In this document: positions 24,825-35,448 of the stretch, piece after piece
How positions within the stretch are numbered: the first letter of the stretch is position 1
Layout of the letters: every line of letters begins with the position of its first letter
Assembly (NCBI GenBank): GCA_016191015.1
Contig: JACPPM010000107.1
Coordinates: 1-44,533, forward strand
Length of the DNA stretch: 44,533 nucleotides
Reading direction: 5' to 3'
Source of the DNA: Acidobacteriota bacterium
GTDB taxonomy: Bacteria > Acidobacteriota > CAIWXX01
The notes under the pieces: model-generated
The model's input: the letters and a program-made list of their open reading frames with translations, nothing else
Database searches by the model: none
Told to the model about the DNA's origin: nothing
Position numbers and translations under genes: made by a program

Positions 24825-27062
24825 CTACTCGATGTACCCCAGCTTCCTGAGGACCTCCTCGGACTCGGGGTCGAGAGTAGCCTCATCAGGCTTCTCGATC
24901 GCACGCTTCCGCAGTTCCTGGCCGATTGTCCAGGCTCTCAGGGCAGACTTCATGAATCCGAGCGTCACGGGGTGGCTCTCGGAAACATCGCGGGATTCGC
25001 CCGGATCATGGGGCAGGTCGTAGAGCTTGTAATCAGCCATCTCCTCCTGCTGCTCGGCAATAAGCTTGTATCCGTTGAAGACCATTGCCGCGAGGGGTCG
25101 AGGACCAAGGACGAGCTCGCTGTATGCCGGCTGGGGATCCGGAGGCGGGCCGTCGAGCTCCTCCAGCAGGCTCCTTCCCTGAATCCCCGCCGGTGGCTCG
25201 ATGCCCAGCACATCGGCGATCGTCGGAAGGATGTCGATCTGCCGCACGGCCTCACCGACTTGCCTCCCGGGGTGCGCGGCCTGTGGCAGTTTCACGATCA
25301 GCGGCACGCGAAGCTCCGGCTGATAGAGCGTCTTGCCATGGCCCCATTTGTCATGCTCTCCGAACGACTCGCCGTGGTCGGCAGTGAAGAAAATGAGGGC
25401 GTCATCATAGAGGTCTCTCTTCTTCAGCATGTCGAGAAAGCGCCCGAAGTAGAAATCGCTGTGGCGGACTTCGCGGTCGTAGAGCGCCAGCGCGCAGCGT
25501 CGTAGCTCCTCAGCCGTTCCTGGAGCATCGTCTCCGCGCCAATTCCGAGCGGAAACTCTGTGCTCAGCCTCTGGAGCGCACGCCGGAAGCCCTGTGTAGT
25601 CACCCGGGCCCGGCACGTGCGGAGCGTGCGGATCTGTCGCATGCACGTAGATGAAGACGGGCTTCCCGCCACGATGGAGGGCCGGGTGTGATTCAATCAC
25701 GCTGAACAGGTCGCTCGAGAATACGTGGATCGCGGGCGACTGCGCGTTCTCGCGGAGCTGGATGTACTCGTCAAAGTGTCGCCCGAACCCGAAGCCCGCT
25801 GAGATATTCCCGTTGGTCACAAAGGCGTATGTGGCGAAGCCGTGCTCCTTGAGCAGCGCGGGCAGTGTGGGAACGGAGACGGGCAGTGCATCGCGACGCC
25901 CCTCGACCAGGTGCGACGACGCATAAAGCCCCGTCATGATGCTCGCCACCGATGCGCGTGTCCATGCCGACTGCGCACAGGCTTGCCTGAAGACGATCCC
26001 ATCACGGGCGAACCGTGTGAGGCGCGGAGATGTGGGCTGGCTGTAACCGTAGGGTTCGAGCCGGTCGGCACGGAGCGCGTCAACCAGGTAGATGACAACC
26101 GGCCCCCTGACGCCTCCCGGCCGGTTTCTATCCACGGTGTCCGGACGCCTCTCCGGAGCAATAATGGACGCTCTCCAATAAACGGATTTCGGGAGTGGAC
26201 GCTCTCCGACCCGCTCCGACCTCATCAATATCCGGACGGTCCGGCCCGCGAGCTCGTCGAGGCTTGCGGTACCAGCGTCGTGGGACGATCTCAAGAGACC
26301 GAGGGAAAGATCACGCGACGATACGTCCTGCACCCGCCCCGAGTCGTCCTCGATGCCAACACTGAAGTCTGCCGCAGCGCCGGCCGGCGCGCCCTCTTTC
26401 ACGATTCCGAATTCGAACGACAGACTCGCGCGCGCGGGGACATAGGCGTAGACGGAGAGCTGACCGCGAGGTGGCGCAACGAGCGTCGACGGGTTCGGCG
26501 ACGGATTCGCGCGGTCGATCGCCGGTCCGTAGCGACGCGCAAAGCCGCGCCCGGGATCCCACCCCACCGGACCGACGCTCATGTAATCCACCCTGATGGC
26601 CGCAGCCCTCCTGACGCTCTTGAGGAACAGGAGGTTTTCTCCGTCGCGCAGAAACGTCTTCTTCACCCGACATCTGGTTTCGGTCCATTCCGGACCGACC
26701 TGTACCTCAGCGAGGTTGTGCCCGTTGAGGACAGGAACCAGCGCTTCAGCTCCGTCGGATCTGCATCTAAGCTTCAGCTCGGATTCCGCGGGCTTCAGCA
26801 ACCTGAAGGAGATCAGACCCCCTCGCGGTGAGGTCGAGCCGACGTTGGGTCCGCTATCGGTGTTCTTGTCGAAGAACCACTCACCTTGCAACGCGAGGCG
26901 TGCCTCAGGCTCGCCAATGTCGATCCGCACGCGATCGCCGGCGAACTCGATCACGCGGGGGTCAGCCAGAAGGTCCCGGCCCGGCACCTGCTCCTTCCGG
27001 TGACATGCGGACGCGAGGGCCATCGCGCACAGAGACAAGAGCATGGTCTGTCGTGCCAACAT
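24825..27062 (-). CDS. sulfatase/alkaline-phosphatase-superfamily protein, lipoprotein-like
   Basis: 'VIYLVDALRADRLEPYGYSQPTSPRLTRFARDGIVFRQACAQSAWTRASVASIMTGLYASSH', 'FFTADHGESFGEHDKWGHGKTLYQPELRVPLIVKLP'; 'LCAMALASACHRKE' lipobox-like. Confidence 0.9.
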   Translation of the reverse strand: MLARQTMLLSLCAMALASACHRKEQVPGRDLLADPRVIEFAGDRVRIDIGEPEARLALQGEWFFDKNTDSGPNVGSTSPRGGLISFRLLKPAESELKLRCRSDGAEALVPVLNGHNLAEVQVGPEWTETRCRVKKTFLRDGENLLFLKSVRRAAAIRVDYMSVGPVGWDPGRGFARRYGPAIDRANPSPNPSTLVAPPRGQLSVYAYVPARASLSFEFGIVKEGAPAGAAADFSVGIEDDSGRVQDVSSRDLSLGLLRSSHDAGTASLDELAGRTVRILMRSERVGERPLPKSVYWRASIIAPERRPDTVDRNRPGGVRGPVVIYLVDALRADRLEPYGYSQPTSPRLTRFARDGIVFRQACAQSAWTRASVASIMTGLYASSHLVEGRRDALPVSVPTLPALLKEHGFATYAFVTNGNISAGFGFGRHFDEYIQLRENAQSPAIHVFSSDLFSVIESHPALHRGGKPVFIYVHATDPHAPHVPGPGDYTGLPACAPEAEHRVSARNWRGDDAPGTAEELRRCALALYDREVRHSDFYFGRFLDMLKKRDLYDDALIFFTADHGESFGEHDKWGHGKTLYQPELRVPLIVKLPQAAHPGRQVGEAVRQIDILPTIADVLGIEPPAGIQGRSLLEELDGPPPDPQPAYSELVLGPRPLAAMVFNGYKLIAEQQEEMADYKLYDLPHDPGESRDVSESHPVTLGFMKSALRAWTIGQELRKRAIEKPDEATLDPESEEVLRKLGYIE

Positions 27063-27291
27063 CGGCGGCAGTATAGTTCAACCCATTCGGATTCAGAAGG
27101 TCGGGTACTTCCCCGAAATCCATAGCCTGAATCAGCGCGGCCTTCGGCTTGACGACATAGTCCTCATCACGGATAGTAGCGGAACGATGCGGGATCGGAT
27201 TGGAGCGCAGCGGCAGCAGGATGTGGGCTCCACCACCTCGACGATCAGGTGCGATCCATCCGATCGAAAGACCAGCGTGAGCTTGAATCTC

Positions 27292-29811
27292 ATGCTCATC
27301 GGTCTCTTCCTGATCTGCTCGGTGATCGTCACCTGGCCGCTCGCACTCCACCCCTCCAGCTACGTGCGCGACGAAGGCGATCCGCTCCTGACCTCCTGGA
27401 TCCTCAGTTGGGTCAATCAGTCCATCTGGGATGACCCTGCGGCGCTCTTCGATCCGCCGGTGTTCTATCCGGAGAAGGGCGCGCTGGCGTTTTCGGAGAC
27501 GCTCCTGCTGCCATCGATCACCGCCGCGCCGGTGTTTCTGCTGGGGGGCAGCGCCATCCTGGCGAACAATCTGCTGTATTTCCTTTCGTTTGTCCTGACC
27601 GGCTGGTTCTTCTACCTCATGTGCCGCGAGCTGGGCATAAGCTCGGCGGCGTCCCTGGTGGGAGCGATCCTTTTCGATTTCGCACCGTTTCGCATGGACT
27701 TCTCGCACCTCCAGCTCTCCCAGGTCCAGTACTTGCCCCTCCAGGTCATGCTCTTCAACCGGTACTTCCGACTGAGCAAGGCGCGATACCTCGTGGGATC
27801 GTGGGCCGCGTTCGCCGCCACAACATTGTCCTGTTCATACTACGGTGTCTATGCACTCCTCCTCATGACCCTGCTCCATCTCTTCTTCCTCGCCGCTCAC
27901 TGGAGAGCCTTCACGCTGCGTACCATTTCCGCCTTGCTCACTGCGCCGCTTCCTGCGGCGTCGATCCTCCTCCCCTACTACCTGAAGTACATGCAGGTGC
28001 GTAGGGCCTATGGGTTCGAACGTTCGCTGACCGGTCTGGAGTCCTTTGGGGCCGACCTCGCTGCGTATGCCACATACTTCTGCCAGAGCACGGTACTGGG
28101 TGGAATAGGAAAACTCTTCGCGTGGAACGCCGTCCAGTGTCTCGCGCCTGGCTTGATCGGCACAGTGCTCGCGATCGCTCTGCTCGTCGTCGGACGAGGT
28201 CGGATGCGTGAGGACGAGACAGTTCATTCGAACTTCCTCACGATCGCCCGCTTCATCTCCGTCGCCATGACAGTCGTCTGTTGTCTCGCAACGCTGGGGG
28301 GCCTGATTCCGCCAGAATCGCGCATCGTGGCGGGCTCATTGATCATCTTCTTCGCCGTTTGGCTCGGCGATGTGCTCTGGACAACACACCGTGGGTCACA
28401 CGTTCCGCACACTCGTGTACTAGCATGGATCGCGGCGCTGGCGCTTGTCGCGTCGCTGGGCCTCGAGATCCGTGTGGCAGGCACCTCCCTTGGCCCTGGC
28501 ATCTACGGCTTCTTCAATTCGTACTTCCCCGGCTTCTGGGGTATTCGCGCCGCCTCCCGCATCAGCGTTCTCTTCTTCTTGTGCTTCTTCACGCTGAGCG
28601 CCTACGGAATGGACCGCCTGCGCGGAGTGGGTTGGATACCACGCTATGGCCCACTGATCGTGATGGGTCTGATTGGTATCGAGTTCGTGAATGCCCCTGT
28701 CCCGTGGGTTCGCTACCGGACGCGAGATGTCGGAGCATACGAATGGTTGAAATCCAGGAAGGACGTGGGGGTCCTCGTCGAGCTTCCGCTGGGGACGTAT
28801 CTCGGACAATACCGTGCCATGTATGAGTCCTCACGGCATCGATATCATCTGCTCAACGGCGTCAGCGGCTTCGTTCCCGCTTCCTACTTCGCGCGCGCAA
28901 GGACGCTCGAAACTTACCCATCTCGAGCGGCCCTCGATCTTTTGCAGGGCATCCTCCCGCTCAAATACATCCTCTGGCGGCGCGAGCCGCCCGCCACAGT
29001 TGCCGGGAATCTCTTCGAGTCGCTCGACGAAGTCCCGTTCCTCCGAAAAGCGGGGAGCTTCGGTGCTGCCACAATCTACGAGGTCCAACACGATTTCTCC
29101 GACGCAGTGGAAAGGCGTTCACTCCGGTTGTACGTCGACCCCCGGCGACTCGACGGACGGGAGCTCCGTCTCGATCTGAGACCTGCGGTGAATGATGGCG
29201 TGAGGCGCTCAGTCGAAGTGCGGATCGGCGAGAACGCGATCGCGTCCGTTGCACTCGACCGCGAGCGTACCATGACAATCGGCGTCGATCGCCTCCCCCG
29301 GGACGGTGCATGGGTGGAGGTCATCACGATCGAATCGCTCGCGGAGCCGTGGGAGTTGAGCACCTGGGAAGTGACTTCGAGCGTCGCGAGCGGGGGGTCG
29401 AGCATCACGGTGGATGGCGACGCGACACGTCCGCCGGCCACGGACGGAATTCTTTTGGCGGCCACGAACGGAAAGGGAGAGAAGCTGACGCGACGATTCA
29501 TCGAGTCGGCCGAGGGAGCAGACATCTCGGCGAAGGTTGCCTCCACGATCCGTCGCCTGATGGACAACCGATACGTCTTCCTCGCGGTCGCGGGCGGTCC
29601 TCTCCGCGACGCGCCCACGGACCTCTCGCGCTACTTGAGGGACCTGTCAGGCATCGACCCGGGAAGCGGAGCGTTTGTCTTGGCCATCCAACCGACAGGA
29701 TCGGGTGACCGCCGGCAACGACCCAGCATCCGGGCCGAGAGCGGGATCACCGGGGCAAGGTTATCAGCAGACCAGCGAGGTTTCGTCCTCGAGAGATTGC
29801 GAGTATTCTGA
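27292..29811 (+). CDS. multi-pass membrane protein, PMT/YfhO-like glycosyltransferase-type
   Basis: 'MLIGLFLICSVIVTWPLALHPSSYVRDEGDPLLTSWILSWV' and repeated TM helices; ORF open from 27043, exact start uncertain. Confidence 0.75.
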   Translation: MLIGLFLICSVIVTWPLALHPSSYVRDEGDPLLTSWILSWVNQSIWDDPAALFDPPVFYPEKGALAFSETLLLPSITAAPVFLLGGSAILANNLLYFLSFVLTGWFFYLMCRELGISSAASLVGAILFDFAPFRMDFSHLQLSQVQYLPLQVMLFNRYFRLSKARYLVGSWAAFAATTLSCSYYGVYALLLMTLLHLFFLAAHWRAFTLRTISALLTAPLPAASILLPYYLKYMQVRRAYGFERSLTGLESFGADLAAYATYFCQSTVLGGIGKLFAWNAVQCLAPGLIGTVLAIALLVVGRGRMREDETVHSNFLTIARFISVAMTVVCCLATLGGLIPPESRIVAGSLIIFFAVWLGDVLWTTHRGSHVPHTRVLAWIAALALVASLGLEIRVAGTSLGPGIYGFFNSYFPGFWGIRAASRISVLFFLCFFTLSAYGMDRLRGVGWIPRYGPLIVMGLIGIEFVNAPVPWVRYRTRDVGAYEWLKSRKDVGVLVELPLGTYLGQYRAMYESSRHRYHLLNGVSGFVPASYFARARTLETYPSRAALDLLQGILPLKYILWRREPPATVAGNLFESLDEVPFLRKAGSFGAATIYEVQHDFSDAVERRSLRLYVDPRRLDGRELRLDLRPAVNDGVRRSVEVRIGENAIASVALDRERTMTIGVDRLPRDGAWVEVITIESLAEPWELSTWEVTSSVASGGSSITVDGDATRPPATDGILLAATNGKGEKLTRRFIESAEGADISAKVASTIRRLMDNRYVFLAVAGGPLRDAPTDLSRYLRDLSGIDPGSGAFVLAIQPTGSGDRRQRPSIRAESGITGARLSADQRGFVLERLRVF

Positions 29812-29849
29812 GAGGGCGTGTCGGGACTAGACCTGCGATACGACGCCCG

Positions 29850-30848
29850 TCACGGCTCCGCGCAGTAAACAGAACCGAAACGATCTCCGTATCCGCCCGT
29901 CATCCAGAGCCTGGGCGCTTCGACGGGATGGTTGTTCGATACCGGGCCATACCACCACTGTCGATACAAATCCTGGTAGCCGTCCCCGCGGTCGACCACC
30001 CAGAACATCTGCGCCGCACCCGTTGAAATGGCTCCTTTGACAACTTTCGCTGGCGGCGAGACAAATGTAATCTGTTCTTCGGCGCCCAGAATCGTGCCCG
30101 AGGCGTCGACGAGGACGCGGAAAAGATTCGCGCTGCCCGACGCGTCGGACTTGATGTAGGCCAGCAGGCCCACAGATTTGGTGATTGAGGGATCGCTGTA
30201 GACCAAGGTGGGCGGGGCACCGGCGAGGACCACCTTCTCCGTACCCTTCGGCCCGTTGCCATTGACAGTGCGGAACCAGATGCTGCCATCACGAACGTAG
30301 TAAATTCCCTTGAGGAAGCCCATCAGAAAGGCCTGTGTATCCTGCACAGAGTTATTCGTCACGGGCGTCATCTTCTTGAGAACGTTTTTCTTCTTGCGGT
30401 GGAGGATCGACACGAATGCTTCCTCGGTCGCCGGTCCACCGGTCATCGACGCACGAGTGAAGCCGAATCTCTTGTCATACGTGATCGTGGGATACTGGAT
30501 GGTATAGTTGGCGTCGTTGGTCAGCTTGAAGGGGCCTGCCTTGATATTGGCCTGTTGATCGAGGTCAGAGTAGTAGAGCTGGGAGGCTCCCGTTGCCGCA
30601 TCCCGCTCGACATAGGCGAGCCTGTTCCCTTTGTTGCTCAGGACTCCGAATGCGGCAGTCGGAGAATCGAGCAACAGCTTGGGCCCGACCAGCAGACTGA
30701 ACTCGCCGGTGGCCTGGGCGTAGTAAACCTTGTAGTTCCCGTCTCCGCCGTTGTCCTTGGAGTAGGCGATATAGAACTGGGCCTCGGTACCGGCATCCAG
30801 AGCAGGCACGCACGCAGCCAGTATGACAGGTAGTATCCATGCACGCAT
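29850..30848 (-). CDS. secreted hypothetical protein, TolB/WD40-like propeller pattern
   Basis: GAGGAGG RBS then 'MRAWILPVILAACVPALDAGTEAQFYIAYSKDNGGDGNYKVYYAQA'; 'GNRLAYVERDAATGASQLYYSDLD'. Confidence 0.75.
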   Translation of the reverse strand: MRAWILPVILAACVPALDAGTEAQFYIAYSKDNGGDGNYKVYYAQATGEFSLLVGPKLLLDSPTAAFGVLSNKGNRLAYVERDAATGASQLYYSDLDQQANIKAGPFKLTNDANYTIQYPTITYDKRFGFTRASMTGGPATEEAFVSILHRKKKNVLKKMTPVTNNSVQDTQAFLMGFLKGIYYVRDGSIWFRTVNGNGPKGTEKVVLAGAPPTLVYSDPSITKSVGLLAYIKSDASGSANLFRVLVDASGTILGAEEQITFVSPPAKVVKGAISTGAAQMFWVVDRGDGYQDLYRQWWYGPVSNNHPVEAPRLWMTGGYGDRFGSVYCAEP

Positions 30849-31069
30849 AAGTCCTCCTCGACCCATTAACCGCACATGCGGGTATTCTAGCATATTCACT
30901 ACCTCAATATCGGCAGAGGGCTCGTGATTCGGTGTGACGGGGGTCACATCTGAACCGTGCTCGGGCCGAATGCCGGTGCCAGTACCCGGGGCGACGCACT
31001 TCGGGTACGGGCAGGCGTGTGCGAGGACACGCGTCCACAGCGGCGGTGATGAGCAACTACTCAGGCTGC

Positions 31070-31176
31070 TTAACCACAGAAGGCACAGAACGCGCAAAGG
31101 CACAGAAGGAACGGATGATAAGGTGGTATTGAACCTCTGTGACTTCTGTGGGTTTTGTGCGTTTTGTGGTGCCGGG
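31070..31176. repeat. intergenic dispersed-type repeat, ACCACAGAAGGCACAGA family, imperfect inverted arms
   Basis: 'accacagaaggcacagaacgcgcaaaggcacagaagg' versus inverted 'cctctgtgacttctgtgggttttgtgcgttttgtggt'. Confidence 0.7.
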
Positions 31177-31219
31177 CTGCGGCAAAGTCGAGGCGCCGAC
31201 TCGGGCGAGGCCGTTCCGT

Positions 31220-31365
31220 GCGAAACCGCAGATGGCACAGATTTCCGCGCGGATTGCGCAGATTCTTCCAGCATTCAACCGACGAGCAACTTGCTCCTCA
31301 CTCCCGGGTCGGTGCGAAGCAATCGGCGACATCTGCGAGTCAATCCGTGAAATCTGCGGTTTCCG
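31220..31365. repeat. intergenic dispersed-type repeat, CGCAGATnnCGCAGAT family, imperfect inverted arms
   Basis: 'gaaaccgcagatggcacagatttccgcgcggattgcgcagatt' versus inverted 'catctgcgagtcaatccgtgaaatctgcggtttcc'. Confidence 0.7.
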
Positions 31366-31438
31366 GGACTTTGCCGTAGCCTTGTGTGTGGTGGGTCTCA
31401 CCTGACCTGAGCAGCTACGGTGATGATAGACTAGCCGG

Positions 31439-33319
31439 ATGCTGGTCCGCATGCGGTTGCTGCTGCCGGTCGTGGCGTTCCTGTTCTATCTCCACTACAC
31501 CTCTTTCGACCTCGGGTGGTCGGACAACTACGGATACGCATCGATGGCCCTGCGAATGGCGGGGTTGCATTTCGCCGAGGACGAAACAGTTCTTCGATCG
31601 CTCGGCCTCCAGGACGACGGCGCCGTGACGACTCCACTCGCCTATAACTGGATCGGGGGCCGATCGGTCCCGCTCTACCCCTTTGGCGCCCCGGCCCTCA
31701 TGGCTCCGCTTGTCTGGATGCTCGGACCCAAGGGACCCTTCGTCCTCCCGCCCCTCATGGGCGCGCTCTGTCTCCTGCTCCTCTACCGCATCGGCAAGGA
31801 AGTGTCCGGACGGGCCACGGGCTATGCAGCGGCCGGCTTGGGCGCGCTTTCGCCGCCGCTCTTCGCGTTCGCCACGATCCTCATGAGCGATCTGGTCGCC
31901 GCCTCGTTCATCCTGCTGGCCGTCCTGCTGCTGGTCCGGAAGAGCCGGAGTTTACTCACCTACTCCGCCCTCTCGGGGCTCGCCCTCGGGGGGGCGTTCC
32001 TCACCCGCCCCAACCTGATCCTCTTCTTCGTCCCGGCCGCGATCTATCTGGCGATTGGACGGAGATTCAGGGACCTGCTTGGATTCGGCGCCGGATTCGC
32101 ACCAGCCTTCGCCCTCCAACTTGCCGTCAATTGGGCCTATTACGGCGGCCCCTTGCACTCCAGCTACGGCGGGCACACCAGCGTCTTCACATCGGCCTAC
32201 GTCGGGACGATCGTCCTCACATACCTGAAATGGTTGATGCAATTTGGCACTCTGTTCCAGCTCCCGTTCATCGTCTGGGCTTTTGTCGATCGGCGATTCC
32301 CGAGCGCTCTGAAGTGGCTCACAATCATCTGGTTCCTCATCCTTCAGGCCTTCTACGGTTTCTATCCCTACTGGTATCACTGGCTGCTCTATCGCTATCT
32401 CCTGCCGGCTCAACTGCTGTTCTGCGTCTTTGCGGCCCACGGGATGGTGACCGCTGCCAGGCGGTGCACGCATCGGGCTCTCACGCGGTACGGCGCCGCC
32501 GCTCTCGTTCTCAGCAACGCCGTCTACGGCGCCATTTTTCTCAACCGATATGACGAGTTCCATGTCAAGGATGGTTGGAAGGCCGCAGCGTCGACAACGC
32601 GAACCGTCGCGGATGCCGCCGGCCCGGATTCACTCGTCTTCGCCTACTCCGGCTCGGGGATGCTCCGCTACTACCACGGACTCAAGACGGCAAACCTGAA
32701 CGTCGATCAGGCCTCCGCTCGCACCGTCATCGACGCGTGTTTCCGGAAGGGCATCGCTGTCTACGCGTGGGTGGACACCGACCCGACTGAACAGGATCTA
32801 CTCGCCCGCCTCCCCTACCGCGACTCGACTTGGAAGCTGTCGGAATCGGGTACCAAGAGCCTCTACCGTCTTTTCCCGGGACTGGCGTCGCTCGATGAAT
32901 ACCTGCTCGCGACAAGCCGGATCACGATAACGCTCAGATCCGTCGTGCCACGCTCTCCGTTCCTGGGTGTCGGGTGGGACCACAAGGAGACCGGAGGTGG
33001 GTACCTGAGGTCCCGCGGCCCGTTCTCCACGATCAGGCTGCACGCGAATCCCCGGTTCCGATATCGGGTCAAGGCCCGAATGAGACCACTCCGGCTGGAA
33101 CAGGGCGATGACCCGACGCTCGACGTGGAGTGGGATGGCGAGCGAATCCTCACCGGCCCGATCAGCTCCGGCTGGTCGACCGTAGAAGCGACGACGCCAC
33201 ATGCAGGCCCGGAAGGGAGCACGCTCACTTTCCGCTACCACCTTCGAGGCAACCCGGCGCGAACATTCTTTTCGATCTACTGCGACCGGATCGAAGTCGA
33301 GCCGATCGAGACGGATTGA
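31439..33319 (+). CDS. membrane glycosyltransferase-like protein (GT39/PMT-like)
   Basis: 'MRLLLPVVAFLFYLHYTSFDLGWSDNYGYASMALRMAGLHFAEDE' and about 10 hydrophobic segments. Confidence 0.75.
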   Translation: MLVRMRLLLPVVAFLFYLHYTSFDLGWSDNYGYASMALRMAGLHFAEDETVLRSLGLQDDGAVTTPLAYNWIGGRSVPLYPFGAPALMAPLVWMLGPKGPFVLPPLMGALCLLLLYRIGKEVSGRATGYAAAGLGALSPPLFAFATILMSDLVAASFILLAVLLLVRKSRSLLTYSALSGLALGGAFLTRPNLILFFVPAAIYLAIGRRFRDLLGFGAGFAPAFALQLAVNWAYYGGPLHSSYGGHTSVFTSAYVGTIVLTYLKWLMQFGTLFQLPFIVWAFVDRRFPSALKWLTIIWFLILQAFYGFYPYWYHWLLYRYLLPAQLLFCVFAAHGMVTAARRCTHRALTRYGAAALVLSNAVYGAIFLNRYDEFHVKDGWKAAASTTRTVADAAGPDSLVFAYSGSGMLRYYHGLKTANLNVDQASARTVIDACFRKGIAVYAWVDTDPTEQDLLARLPYRDSTWKLSESGTKSLYRLFPGLASLDEYLLATSRITITLRSVVPRSPFLGVGWDHKETGGGYLRSRGPFSTIRLHANPRFRYRVKARMRPLRLEQGDDPTLDVEWDGERILTGPISSGWSTVEATTPHAGPEGSTLTFRYHLRGNPARTFFSIYCDRIEVEPIETD

Positions 33320-33403
33320 GCCGCTCCGTATTCTCGCGAGACAAAGAGAGATCACAGTCAGGCACGATGCTGATACAATCTGCCGGACTTCCGGGGAGGC
33401 TTA

Positions 33404-35287
33404 ATGACCAATCAGCTTGAAACAGCGGAATTCACAGTGAAGGCCGTGATCGCGGGTGTCGTGTTCGGAGTTGTCTTCGGAATGGCGAATGCGTATCTGG
33501 GATTGCGGGTTGGGATGACGGTCTCGACCTCGATCCCCATTGCAGTCCTCACGGTGGCGCTCTTCAAGGCAGGCGCATGGTTTTGGGGAAGAGGGACGCT
33601 CCTCGAGGCCAACATCGCGCAGACGATCGGGAGCGCCTCGACCTCTCTGGCCAGCGGAACGATCTTTACGATCCCCGCGCTCTTTCTCTGGAACATCGTC
33701 CCGGGTTTTTATCAGATCGCAGGACTCGCCCTCCTGGGTGGGATACTCGGCGTTTGCGCCATGATCCCCTTGCGGCGGCTCCTCATCGTGAAGGCCCACG
33801 ATGAGCTGCCCTACCCGGAGGGGACAGCCTGCGCCGAGGTCCTTCGGGCAACCGTCTCAGAGCTTAAAGGATCCCACTGGATCTTCATCGGGCTCGGCGC
33901 CGGCTTCGCGGCGAAACTCATCCTCGGCCTCCTCGCCCTGATCCCCTCGGACGTCACGCTCGCCATTCCCGGCATCACGAAGGCTGAGGTCGCGCTCGAG
34001 GTAGCCCCGGCCCTCCTCGCTGTCGGATATATCCTCGGCTACCGGCAATCGGCGATCATGCTCGCCGGCGGGCTCGTCTCCTCCCTCTGCCTCATCCCCC
34101 TCATCGCTGCCATCGGCGGCCATCTCGATGCTCCCCTCTTTCCTGAGCTCAAGCTCCTCGTGCGGGACATGAGCGTCGGGCAGCTCTGGGGGCGCTACGT
34201 CCGCTACATCGGCGCCGGCGCCGTCGCGGCGGCGGGCATCGTGACCGTCATCCGCTCCGCGCCCACGATGGTCTCGTCTCTCCGCGCCGTCGTCGGCGGG
34301 ATGCGCAACGGCGCCGGTGCCGCCCGACACGAACGGACCGACCACGATCTGCCTGGCAGCGTCATCATCGCTGGAGTCTCGATCGTCGTGGCGTCACTCA
34401 TCTTCGTCCCGGGACTGATTGGGGGCAACATGGCCGCCGTCCCGCGCACCGTTGCGGCGCTCGGCGTCGCCCTCTTCGGAATGATGTTCGTCGCTGTCTC
34501 CGCGCGCATCGTCGGCTTGATCGGTGTGTCATCGAATCCCGTGTCCGGTATGACCCTGGTCACGCTGCTCGCGATCAGCGGCATCTTCGCAGCGCTCGGG
34601 TGGGTCGACTCGATGGCGCGGGCCGCGGTCCTGACTGTCGGCACGGTCGTCTGCATTGCCGCATCGAAGGCCGGAGACATCTCGCAGGATCTGAAAACCG
34701 GCTACCTCGTCGGTGCGACCCCGGCGAGACAGCAGTTCGGGCAGCTCATCGGCGCCTCAGTCGCCTGCTGGGCTATTGCGGGAACGATGATTCTCCTCGG
34801 CAGGACATACACGTTCGGGTCGGCCGAGCTCCCCGCGCCTCAGGCCACACTCATGAAAACGGTCATCGAAGGAGTGCTCTCGGGGCAGCTCCCGTGGGAG
34901 CTTGTTTCGACCGGCGCAGGGCTGGCCGTCTGCGCGCTGTTGGCCGGTCTCCCGGGCCTTCCCTTCGCCATCGGGCTCTATCTTCCGATCTCGAGCATGA
35001 CGCCGATTTTTGTCGGCGGGCTGGTCCGTCGTTTTATCGACAGTCGTAGTAAGAAGGCCGCCGACGAGTCCAACCCCGGCATCCTCTGCGCCTCGGGCTT
35101 CATCGCAGGCGAAGGCATCTGCGGCATCATTGTGGCCGGTGTCTTCGCGGGATTGAAGCGGAAACCGCCCGAGGAGGCTCTGATGGGCGGCAGCATCGGT
35201 CCCCTTCTCTCCCTCGCCCTCGTCGCAGTCGCCTGTTGGTTGCTCGTCAGGGCAGCACATGGAGGCGAATCCCGCCGGACCGCGTAG
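33404..35287 (+). CDS. OPT family oligopeptide transporter
   Basis: 'FTVKAVIAGVVFGVVFGMANAYLGLRVGMTVSTSIPIAVL', 'ELPYPEGTACAEVLRA', 'GVSSNPVSGMTLVTLL'. Confidence 0.93.
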   Translation: MTNQLETAEFTVKAVIAGVVFGVVFGMANAYLGLRVGMTVSTSIPIAVLTVALFKAGAWFWGRGTLLEANIAQTIGSASTSLASGTIFTIPALFLWNIVPGFYQIAGLALLGGILGVCAMIPLRRLLIVKAHDELPYPEGTACAEVLRATVSELKGSHWIFIGLGAGFAAKLILGLLALIPSDVTLAIPGITKAEVALEVAPALLAVGYILGYRQSAIMLAGGLVSSLCLIPLIAAIGGHLDAPLFPELKLLVRDMSVGQLWGRYVRYIGAGAVAAAGIVTVIRSAPTMVSSLRAVVGGMRNGAGAARHERTDHDLPGSVIIAGVSIVVASLIFVPGLIGGNMAAVPRTVAALGVALFGMMFVAVSARIVGLIGVSSNPVSGMTLVTLLAISGIFAALGWVDSMARAAVLTVGTVVCIAASKAGDISQDLKTGYLVGATPARQQFGQLIGASVACWAIAGTMILLGRTYTFGSAELPAPQATLMKTVIEGVLSGQLPWELVSTGAGLAVCALLAGLPGLPFAIGLYLPISSMTPIFVGGLVRRFIDSRSKKAADESNPGILCASGFIAGEGICGIIVAGVFAGLKRKPPEEALMGGSIGPLLSLALVAVACWLLVRAAHGGESRRTA

Positions 35288-35448
35288 GGACCAGGGTCAA
35301 GAGGCCAGCGGCAGGGCGGGACCCGAGGCTGGAGAGGTTGAAGCACCGCCGCTCAGGCCGGCACGAAACTCTCTCACATTCTCACTTTCCGACTCTCTCA
35401 CTCTAGCTCGGTGCACCGGTCTCGCCCCTTTCGCTCTACGCTCCACGC

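Noticed and set aside
31070-31365. Possible CRISPR array
   Set aside because: Repeats are degenerate and inverted, with no regular direct repeat-spacer periodicity and no cas genes.
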